Made by a program: the position numbers and the translations under genes
The notes under the pieces: model-generated
Told to the model about the DNA's origin: nothing
The model's database searches: none
The model's input: only the letters and a program-made list of their open reading frames with translations
Shown here: positions 1 through 7,400 of the stretch, one piece after another
Numbering within the stretch: the first letter of the stretch is position 1
Layout: every line of letters begins with the position of its first letter
DNA from: Bacteroidota bacterium
Lineage (GTDB): Bacteria > Bacteroidota > Ignavibacteria > Ignavibacteriales > Melioribacteraceae
Direction of reading: 5' to 3'
Assembly: GCA_021812745.1 (NCBI GenBank)
Contig: JAKAMS010000011.1
Coordinates: forward strand, 1 to 16,705
Length of the DNA: 16,705 nucleotides

Positions 1-816
1 ATGGCGATTTGTTGAATGGACTTCTCGGAGGGTTGTAGCTACAATTTTCACTTGAGGATATTTTGCAACAACTTTGTCTATCATTCCGAAAAATGTACTT
101 GGATCGAGTTTCGATTTTGCTGCAACCTCCGGTCCCGGAATACCTAAACCTTTTTGAAGATCTTCTTCATTACCGACTAGTACATCAACATGTTTTACGA
201 TACGGTCAATAACTTGAGCAGCTTTTTGTTCGCCACCCCAGATATTCCACAACTTAGCTCTGAAATTTAAATCGAAACTTGTAACAGCACCGGCTTCTTT
301 TGCGGCTTTCATCGCTTCAATAATCAATTCTCCGGTGGTTTCCGAAAGAGAAGCAAATATTCCGCCGCTATGAAACCAACGGACACCATTAGCAAATATC
401 CCTTTCCAGTCTACATCGCCCGGTTTCAATAATGCTGCCGCTTCATTTGCCCTATTATAGAAGACAACCGGCGCTCGCAATCCTAAACCTTGATCGCTAT
501 AAACAGTTGCCATATTAGGACCGTTTACACCGTTGTGTTTGAATGTTTTAAAGTATGGTTTTACTCCCATTGCTCTTACTCTTTCAGCTATGAGATCTCC
601 GATAGGATAATTTACAATTGCCGAAACAACCGCACTATTCATACGGAAACAATCTGCTAGATTTGCCGCTACATTAAATTCTCCGCCGCTAACATGAATT
701 TTACACTCTGTTGCTTTTCTGAATGGAATGATGCCGGGATCTAAACGATGAACTAATGCACCTAATGAAACAAAATCCAACGCACCATTTGATTTAATAT
801 TAAGACCGTTATTCAT
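1..816 (-). CDS. kdgK: 2-keto-3-deoxygluconate kinase, PfkB family (C-terminus cut by window edge)
   Basis: This is the first 272 codons of a ribokinase/PfkB-type sugar kinase. The reading frame runs off the left edge with no stop. Visible family features are GGEFNVAANLA (about residues 44-54, the glycine-rich sugar-binding element), the DLNFRAKLW segment (182-190) typical of KDG kinases, NEED (216-219), and TTLRE (261-265) just before the missing ATP-site and GxGD catalytic region. The likely reaction is ATP-dependent phosphorylation of KDG to KDPG in the cytosol. The ATG at 816 is preceded by a weak purine-rich AAGGGT. The gene lies 44 bp downstream of the D-mannonate oxidoreductase on the same strand, so the two are probably co-transcribed. 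It is clearly related to, but not identical with, the second kinase at 3362-4393. Family membership is secure; KDG specificity is inferred from motif and context, and another 2-keto sugar acid or fructose-like substrate is possible. Confidence 0.85.
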   Translation of the reverse strand, partial: MNNGLNIKSNGALDFVSLGALVHRLDPGIIPFRKATECKIHVSGGEFNVAANLADCFRMNSAVVSAIVNYPIGDLIAERVRAMGVKPYFKTFKHNGVNGPNMATVYSDQGLGLRAPVVFYNRANEAAALLKPGDVDWKGIFANGVRWFHSGGIFASLSETTGELIIEAMKAAKEAGAVTSFDLNFRAKLWNIWGGEQKAAQVIDRIVKHVDVLVGNEEDLQKGLGIPGPEVAAKSKLDPSTFFGMIDKVVAKYPQVKIVATTLREVHSTNRH

Positions 817-860
817 TACTCGCTACCCTTATTTTTATATTTTTTATTAAAGACTAATTA

Positions 861-1712
861 TTAAACACCCGAGTAAGCGTTAAATCCGCCATCCACTGGA
901 ATTACTATTCCAGTTACAAATTTAGACAGATCACTAACCAAGTATAATAATGCACCGGTTAGATCTTCCGGTTCACCGAATTTTCCCATTGGAGTTCCGG
1001 AAATAACTTTATTTCCGCGTGGAGTTAAACCTCCCGTCTTTTCATCAATCATTAAAAATCTGTTCTGATTTGTTAAAAAGAATCCCGGTGCAATAGCATT
1101 TACTCTTATGTTCATTTTTGCAAAATGTACAGCGAGCCACTCTGTTAAATTATTTATTGATGCCTTTGCCGCTGAATATGCGGGAATTTTTGTAAGCGGT
1201 CTAAATGCATTCATGGAAGAGATATTTATTACAGATCCCTTCCCTAATTCAATCATATCTGTTGTTAGAACCATTGTAGGAAGAACCGTTCCCAAAAAAT
1301 TAAGATCGAATACTTTTCTAAAACCGTCAATATCAAGTCCGTAAAATGTTTTTTCTCTTTCATGAACATTTTCTTTCGTAATAAATTCGTAAGCAGTAGT
1401 AGCTTTTGGCGAGTTGCCTCCGGCACAATTGATAAGTATATCAATCTTTCCAAGTTTTGAATTCACATCTACTTTAGCGGCTTCAAGAGAATTTTTATCC
1501 AAAACATTTGCTTCCACTCCAATAGCAGTTACACCAGAAAATGTCTTTATCTCTTCTGCAGCTTTCTCGGCTAATTCTTTATTCAGATCCAGAACTGCAA
1601 TTTTAACACCTACAGAAGCTAGACCCTTTGAAAGTGAAAGACCAATAACCCCCGCACCTCCGGTTATTGCACATACCTTTCCATTTAAATCAGCAAATGA
1701 ATTTAACTCCAT
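861..1712 (-). CDS. uxuB: SDR-type D-mannonate oxidoreductase (fructuronate reductase)
   Basis: A 283-residue classical short-chain dehydrogenase/reductase. The cofactor loop TGGAGVIG is at residues 17-24, NCAGG at 95-99, and the catalytic tetrad is probably N138, S166, Y179 and K183 (Y-S-A-A-K). The segment APGFFLTNQNRFL (208-220) and an extended substrate loop after it are typical of the SDR-type D-mannonate oxidoreductases found in Bacillus and Thermotoga, which interconvert D-fructuronate and D-mannonate with NAD(P)H. This is a different family from the long-chain UxuB of E. coli. The ATG at 1712 has a GGAG 7 bases upstream, which supports the start. Flanking KDG kinase and UxaE genes make hexuronate catabolism the best role. 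A related alternative is gluconate 5-dehydrogenase, but the neighbours argue against it. Confidence 0.85.
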   Translation of the reverse strand: MELNSFADLNGKVCAITGGAGVIGLSLSKGLASVGVKIAVLDLNKELAEKAAEEIKTFSGVTAIGVEANVLDKNSLEAAKVDVNSKLGKIDILINCAGGNSPKATTAYEFITKENVHEREKTFYGLDIDGFRKVFDLNFLGTVLPTMVLTTDMIELGKGSVINISSMNAFRPLTKIPAYSAAKASINNLTEWLAVHFAKMNIRVNAIAPGFFLTNQNRFLMIDEKTGGLTPRGNKVISGTPMGKFGEPEDLTGALLYLVSDLSKFVTGIVIPVDGGFNAYSGV

Positions 1713-1726
1713 TTATAGTTCTCCAT

Positions 1727-1969
1727 TTATTTATTTGTCAGTTTGATAATACATGATTGATAAGCAGTATTCACTTCTAGAAATTTTTCCTTCACTTCTG
1801 TAAATGCTTTGTAAGAAATGTTAAAAAATAGACCTAACAGAAGCCGGATTGCGTCTTCAATACTAAAAATAATTTGTGATTTTGCCTCTTTTAATATATT
1901 TTCACCCTTAAAGTTATCGTTAAAGTAATTTTCACGATCGAACTTAAATAAAGAAAGTAATTTTGTCAA
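1727..1969 (-). CDS. possible small protein of unknown function (doubtful)
   Basis: An 80-codon open frame fills most of the 284-bp gap between the divergent uxuB and uxaE genes and ends 14 bases before the uxuB start. It has no family motif that I recognise. The translation is rich in Lys, Glu, Phe and Ile and could form amphipathic helices, with a hydrophobic stretch around residues 42-52. Against it: the only start is TTG at 1969, no convincing Shine-Dalgarno precedes it, and the gap is where the promoters of both flanking genes should lie. It could be a short co-transcribed regulator or membrane peptide, or a chance frame. Confidence 0.2.
   Translation of the reverse strand: MTKLLSLFKFDRENYFNDNFKGENILKEAKSQIIFSIEDAIRLLLGLFFNISYKAFTEVKEKFLEVNTAYQSCIIKLTNK
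1770..1799. repeat. direct repeat TTCACTTCT x2 in divergent promoter region
   Basis: The 9-mer TTCACTTCT occurs at 1770-1778 and again at 1791-1799, start-to-start spacing 21 bp, about two helical turns. It lies between the divergent uxuB and uxaE starts, so it could be a tandem regulator site for the hexuronate genes. It also falls inside the doubtful small frame 1727-1969, where it encodes two Glu-Val steps, so it may be coincidental. Confidence 0.25.
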
Positions 1970-1996
1970 TCGGTTTCTTTACTAAATAAAAATTTA

Positions 1997-3280
1997 ATGG
2001 ACATTACACAAAAATTGATCATTATTGGAGAAGAAGTGAAATTAGAAAAATACTCAATTGGAATTGGCGACAGGTTCGGCAAAGAATGTGCACCTCAATT
2101 AGAAGCGGTTCAACTTGCCCGCCAGAATGGAGTTGAACTTGTTCCTGTTTGGAATAAATCTAACAGAGAACATTCAATAATCGGAAGCAATCCATCAAAT
2201 ACCCAGCAAATAATTCAGTCGGCAGTAAGTGAATTTAAATGGAAAAATTCGTTTTACATAGACGCCGACCATATTAATTTGAAGTCAGTTGATCATTTTC
2301 TAGATTATTCGAATTTCTTTACTCTTGATGTAGGAGAATTCATTAACAAAAGAGCTTCCGATGAAGAGATCACTTCTTTCTTAAAAAATATCTCATCATT
2401 TAAAGGTAAAGTTGAAATACCTGGTTCTAAAAAAATATATTATGTTGACGATTCCCTTCTGACTATGATAGCGGAGAAATATCTGGCTGCAATAAAAGAA
2501 GCAGGGAAAATTTACAGACATATTTTATCTAAGAAACCCGACAATAATTTTGTGATTGAAGTTTCATTCGATGAAGTAGATGAGGCACAATCTCCAATTG
2601 ATATCTTTTTTATTCTTGCCGCAGTTGCTCAAGAGAAAATTCCAATTCAGACTATTGCACCAAAATTCGTAGGAAAATTTCTTAAAGGAATTGACTACAT
2701 AGGAAATCTATCTGAATTTGAACAAGAATTTGAAGAGATAATTCTGATTATCGAACAGAGTAAAAAGATTTTTGATTTACCTCAAAATTTGAAATTAAGC
2801 GTTCACTCTGGAAGCGATAAATTTTCTATCTACCCGATAATCAATAAGATAATTAAAAAGCACAATACCGGAATTCATGTAAAGACTGCCGGAACAACCT
2901 GGCTGGAAGAATTAATCGGCTTGGCCTTATCCGGAACTAGAGGTTTATCGTTCGTCAAAGAAATTTATACCGAAGGTTATCAAAGGTATGATGAGTTATT
3001 ACAGCCGTATCTGCATTCGGTTGAAATCCAAAAAGATAAATTGCCTACTCCTAATGAAGTAAAAAGCTGGAGCCAAGAGAAACTCATTGCGGCATTGAGA
3101 CACGAGCCAAACAGTAAAACGTTGGATGTAAATCTGCGCCAGCTTCTCCATATCTCATTCAGAATTGCTGCTGAAAAAGGGAAAATTTATTACGATGTAA
3201 TGGAAGAGGCGAGAACTTCAATAAACAAATGTGTAACTGAAAATCTTTTTGAGAGACACATTAAGCAGTTATTCTTCTAG
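1997..3280 (+). CDS. uxaE: tagaturonate/fructuronate epimerase, UxaE family
   Basis: A 427-residue cytosolic enzyme that matches, by recalled motifs, the UxaE family characterised in Thermotoga maritima, which epimerises D-tagaturonate to D-fructuronate and so links galacturonate to the glucuronate/mannonate branch. Visible signatures are GIGDRFG (22-28), DADH (89-92), SVHSGSDKFSIYP (268-280), VKTAGTTWLEE (295-305) and the C-terminal DVNLRQLLHISFRIAAEKG (377-395). The His and Asp residues in the DADH and HSGSDK segments are reasonable metal or catalytic ligands, but that is inference. It is somewhat shorter than the Thermotoga enzyme as I remember it. The ATG at 1997 follows an A/T-rich leader with no Shine-Dalgarno. 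It is divergent from uxuB and ends in a strong terminator, so it is probably a single-gene transcript. Confidence 0.85.
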   Translation: MDITQKLIIIGEEVKLEKYSIGIGDRFGKECAPQLEAVQLARQNGVELVPVWNKSNREHSIIGSNPSNTQQIIQSAVSEFKWKNSFYIDADHINLKSVDHFLDYSNFFTLDVGEFINKRASDEEITSFLKNISSFKGKVEIPGSKKIYYVDDSLLTMIAEKYLAAIKEAGKIYRHILSKKPDNNFVIEVSFDEVDEAQSPIDIFFILAAVAQEKIPIQTIAPKFVGKFLKGIDYIGNLSEFEQEFEEIILIIEQSKKIFDLPQNLKLSVHSGSDKFSIYPIINKIIKKHNTGIHVKTAGTTWLEELIGLALSGTRGLSFVKEIYTEGYQRYDELLQPYLHSVEIQKDKLPTPNEVKSWSQEKLIAALRHEPNSKTLDVNLRQLLHISFRIAAEKGKIYYDVMEEARTSINKCVTENLFERHIKQLFF

Positions 3281-3296
3281 AAATTATTAAAAAAAG

Positions 3297-3334
3297 AAAA
3301 GCTCGAAATCATTTTACCGGTTTCGAGCTTTTTT
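3297..3334. terminator. bidirectional Rho-independent terminator
   Basis: A 12-bp perfect stem (AAAAGCTCGAAA at 3297-3308 with TTTCGAGCTTTT at 3321-3332) closes a 12-base loop. It is followed by T-runs on the plus strand and, read on the other strand, by another T-rich run. It sits between the 3' ends of convergent uxaE (stop 3280) and the second KDG kinase (stop 3362) and should terminate both. Confidence 0.9.
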
Positions 3335-3361
3335 ATTATCAACTAATGAATTGAAATAGAC

Positions 3362-4393
3362 TTATCTTTCAACTCTTCCAGAGCCGCCGATCTTTATTAA
3401 TTTTTCCACTTCCTCAACAGAAACCAAATTAAAATCTCCTGGAATGGAATGTTTTAAGCATGATGCCGCAACAGCAAATTCAAGAGCGTCTTTCGTATTA
3501 TTTTTTGTGAGCAAACCGTAAATCAATCCGCTTGCGAATGAATCTCCTCCTCCAACACGATCTACAATTTCTATCTCGTAACGGGAAGAACGGTATGGAG
3601 TTTTACATTCCTTTTCGTCAAGAAGAATAGCGCTCCATCCATTTTTTGATGCGGAATAACTTTCTCTTAAAGTGATGGCAACAGATTTGAAATTGTAAAT
3701 GTCTTTTAATTTACGGGCGACATTAAAATATCCTTCCTCACTAAGAACGCCAGTACCGATGTTTGTATCAATGGCTTTGAGCCCGAGACAATTTTCAGCG
3801 TCTTCCTCATTGGCAATGCAAACATCAACATATTTCATTAATGGTTTCATTACGGCTTGAGCTTCCTGCTTAGTCCACATCTTTGCTCTAAAATTCAGAT
3901 CGCAGCTTACAGTAACGCCAGCTATCTTTGCAGCTTCGCACGCGGCGGTAAGACATTCTTGCGCAGATTTACCAATCGCTGGAGTTATTCCAGTCCAATG
4001 AAACCAATCGGCTTTCTCAAATACTTTTTCCCAATCCACTTCTTCTTTTTTGATCTGAGCAATAGCTGAGTTAGCTCTATCATATATAACTTTAGATGCA
4101 CGCTGACTTGCACCGCTTTCTAAGAAATAAATTCCTACCCTATCACCTCCGCGGATTATATAATCGTCTTTGACTCCAAATCTTCTGAGATGATTTACTG
4201 CCGCTTGCCCTATTTCATGTTTAGGAAGTTTTGTTACATAGTAAGAATCGAGACCATAATTCGCCAATGAGACAGCCACGTTTGCTTCTCCACCACCAAA
4301 AGTAGCGTCAAAATTTTGCGATTGAACAAACCGTGTCAATCCGGGTGTAGACAATCGAAGCATTATTTCGCCAAATGTTACAACTTTTTTCAA
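3362..4393 (-). CDS. kdgK: 2-keto-3-deoxygluconate kinase, PfkB family (second copy)
   Basis: A complete 343-residue PfkB-family sugar kinase. Motifs in order: GGGEANVAVSLA (33-44, sugar site), DLNFRAKMW (165-173, KDG-kinase-type), NEED (195-198), ITLRES (about 240-245) and DRVGGGDSFASGL, with the catalytic base at D284. Expected reaction: ATP plus KDG gives KDPG, feeding a KDPG aldolase. The start is TTG at 4393; a textbook AAGGAG six bases upstream decides this start, and the MKKVVTFGE opening matches the family. It is convergent with uxaE across a bidirectional terminator and is monocistronic as far as can be seen. It differs clearly from the partial kinase at 1-816, so the two are diverged paralogs that may differ in substrate, for example KDG versus 2-keto-3-deoxygalactonate. 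Family certain; specificity inferred. Confidence 0.88.
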   Translation of the reverse strand: MKKVVTFGEIMLRLSTPGLTRFVQSQNFDATFGGGEANVAVSLANYGLDSYYVTKLPKHEIGQAAVNHLRRFGVKDDYIIRGGDRVGIYFLESGASQRASKVIYDRANSAIAQIKKEEVDWEKVFEKADWFHWTGITPAIGKSAQECLTAACEAAKIAGVTVSCDLNFRAKMWTKQEAQAVMKPLMKYVDVCIANEEDAENCLGLKAIDTNIGTGVLSEEGYFNVARKLKDIYNFKSVAITLRESYSASKNGWSAILLDEKECKTPYRSSRYEIEIVDRVGGGDSFASGLIYGLLTKNNTKDALEFAVAASCLKHSIPGDFNLVSVEEVEKLIKIGGSGRVER

Positions 4394-4399
4394 ATTATT

Positions 4400-4405
4400 C
4401 TCCTT
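4400..4405 (-). promoter_or_regulatory. Shine-Dalgarno AAGGAG for the TTG-started KDG kinase
   Basis: On the minus strand AAGGAG is followed by six bases and then TTG (4393). It is the clearest ribosome binding site in the window and shows that a non-ATG start is used for this gene. Confidence 0.8.
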
Positions 4406-4455
4406 CGGTTTCTTCTATAGCCAATAGACATTTATTTTTTTATAATCCTTTCCAA

Positions 4456-4488
4456 CCAAATTAAAAATTAGAGGGAATGAAATGCAAA
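4456..4488 (-). promoter_or_regulatory. candidate Bacteroidota-type promoter for the second KDG kinase
   Basis: On the minus strand TTTG (4488-4485) is followed after 21 bases by TAATTTGG (4463-4456), a near match to the TTTG / TAnnTTTG promoter elements known in Bacteroidota. It lies in the 99-bp gap upstream of the kinase. The sequence is very AT-rich, so chance matches are likely, and use of this promoter type in the host is assumed. Confidence 0.25.
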
Positions 4489-4492
4489 TTAA

Positions 4493-7400
4493 TTAACGAA
4501 CGATGGCTAACTTTTGAATCGTCTGTGTCAATTCACTTCCCTTCTTCGAAATTGTTTTATACAAATAAACACCGTTTGCAACTAAATCTCCGTCCGTATC
4601 TCTTCCATCCCAATATATTTTGTTAAAATCATATTTCAACTCAGCTGAAGTTAATTTGAATTCTTTAACCATTCTTCCGGCAAGAGTGAATATTTTTATT
4701 CTCAGTTCATCGGGTAATTGCGTCAACTTAAACGTAAAATAAGTTTCATCCTTAAAGGGATTAGGATAATTATAAACATCAAGCAACTGCAAATTTTTCT
4801 TAACTTCAAATTTTCTGGATACACCAGTTGAGTCAATAATTGTTCCGGTTGCATTTCTACCTATGACTTTGAGAATATAAGTTCCGCTTTCAAGTGTAGG
4901 TCTGTAATCTACTACAAATTTTGGGTTTGAAGCAGAGAACGAATAACTAAGATTAGAATTATTTATAAAGTAGATCTGTTTATTATTAAGATACATTTTT
5001 ACCGCTGTTGTATCTCTAATTGTCATAAGAGATTGATCGCTCAATTCTATTCTAATATTTGGGTTTGCGGAGACAAAATCTCCGTTGAGAATATCGTTAC
5101 CGTCAAAAGTTAATTTCAATGAAGCCGGCTGTGCGTTTGGTCTTACATATAAAGGGACAGAATACAAATTATTATCCTTATAGAGTTCAACAATTTTATT
5201 CTCCGGATCAATATTAATACTTAACTGAATTGGTCCGCTATTATTTGCTGTGTTGTATAAAATGTTGAATAATTTCTTTTGATCTGATCCTAAAGAATCC
5301 ACAGTAGTTTCAAATATTTTTTCACGTGAGTTGTCTTTCTTAATTAATTCCACATTAACCTTGAAATTTTCTGCTTCCGATTCGCCGACATTATAAACAT
5401 AAAATGAAAGATTTATATTCTCTCCTTGTTCAACCGAATCTTTGAGTGCTGAAACAACTTGATAGTTTGTAGCTAACTCTGCCGGATTCTTATAAACGAC
5501 ATCTATACTCTTAACCACCGGCGAGGTAATTTTAATTGATGCACTAAAATCACATTTGATTTTGATATACTGATACTTTTTTGCGTCAACACTCGATAAA
5601 TCAGCAGCACCATTTTCCAACTTTAAATTATTAAGTGTATCAGCATTTTCTTCATTAATCATCCCCAATATTTTATATTTCAGCGACGAGCCGGATGGAA
5701 TGCTGTCTGTTATGACAAGGTTTTTCCAATTTGAAGAAGGACCTATCTTTGAAGTAATGAAACTGCCTGAACTAGACCGAGCTGCAATTGTTGTATCAAC
5801 TTGAACTCTGCCATCGAATGCTTTAGAATAAGATTCGGGTACACTTCCTTTCTTTGCACCCTTTTTCCCAATCATTGCCCATGAACCGCGGAAGGAAAGA
5901 TTATCTATATACTTGCTGCCAAATAATTTTATTTTATCTCTCAGAGTACTTGAACTTACACTCCCTTCGTCCGAAACAGCGAACACAACCAAATATTTCG
6001 ATGAAAGCGTGTCTAAAAAATTTATATAATTTTGAACTGCGGATTGATCTCCAAGAATATAAAATCTTTTGTATTGGACAAACTTGAATGTAGAATCTTC
6101 GAGCAAAACAATATGATGACCGCCAAGAGTATTTTCGGGAATTAAATTCTGATTGTTAATTTGTATTAGAGCTGTATTGCCGTCGTTAAATCCGGCGGAT
6201 AATCCGTGTATATGAATAATTTTATCATCAAGGGTTAATCCTCCCCCAACTTGTTTTAAATCAGTTTTCTCAGCTGTGCTGAGACCTAGACTATCAGACA
6301 TGTAATAACTATTGACTTGACCGCAGATGAATGAAAGTGCATCATTATAATTACTTGAACTACTCATACGGCTTCTAAGCCACACCCTTTTATTTATAAA
6401 TTTATCGGGAAGAGTAACTTTAGTTTTTATTGTATCGAAATTAACTTGTAGACTATAGACATCAGAGAAATATTTGTTAGTGCTTACTTCCAAAAGAAAA
6501 TTCCCGGAGAATGGATTACTGACCGGATTAATCAAAATGATTGGATTAGTTAATTTGCTTTCGACACTATATCTCTGCAACATTTTTATTGAGCTGCTCG
6601 AAATAAAAAAATTTGTTTCGGCTGAATTATCACTATCGGAAAGTTCACTAACTCTATTGCCGTCGTCTAGTATAACTTGAATTGAATGCATTCCCGGCTG
6701 GTTTTTAATTGGTATTGAAACCATCAATGAATCAGTAAACACCGGAATTTGCTTTGTGATAACTTTTTGAAAAGTTTTAATCTTATTATAGGAAGAATTA
6801 ATTGAGATAGTGAATGTATCTTGATCAACTCTTCCGTAATTGAAATATCTAATAGACATTTTCAGGCTGTCATCGGAATCTATGATAGGACTCGCTTGAT
6901 ATTTTATTCCATCGGGAGTGATTACAAGATTAGGTTTTCCCGGAATTGGCAATTTTACTATCGGGTCTCCAATAAGAGTGTTGGTAAGACAAAATAATTT
7001 ATAAGTTGAAGATGATCCATAAGTATTAACGAGATCCAATTTAGCTAAACGGTGCGCATCTCCAATCGTATAAACAGAATCAACTAAAATTTTTTTATAA
7101 AATATTTGCGGGAAAGTAAAAGAGGTCGAAGTAAAACCTAAAGATGAATTTCCGATATAAGCTATTGCTTGACCTGATTGACTTTCAACAAACAATTGAG
7201 AAAATGAAACTACATCCGGTTCTGCAAATTTTGCAGTCGAGCATCCAAAATCTGTGATAAGCGGAAAGCGATCAATCTTGTTTCTCAACTGCCCCGGATC
7301 TGTAATTGAATTATCCCAAGTTTGAGTTCCGCTGTGCCCCAGATATGATATAAACACACTACCGCTGTCTAATGCTGTTTGTATTTGTTGAGTTGTATAG

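Noticed and set aside
1414..1746. 110-codon plus-strand frame
   Set aside because: Antisense to the SDR gene, whose motifs are intact; no domain or ribosome site supports it.
3362..4393. Fructokinase or 5-dehydro-2-deoxygluconokinase (IolC)
   Set aside because: The DLNFRAK(M/L)W element and uronate neighbours fit KDG kinase better; no inositol genes are present.
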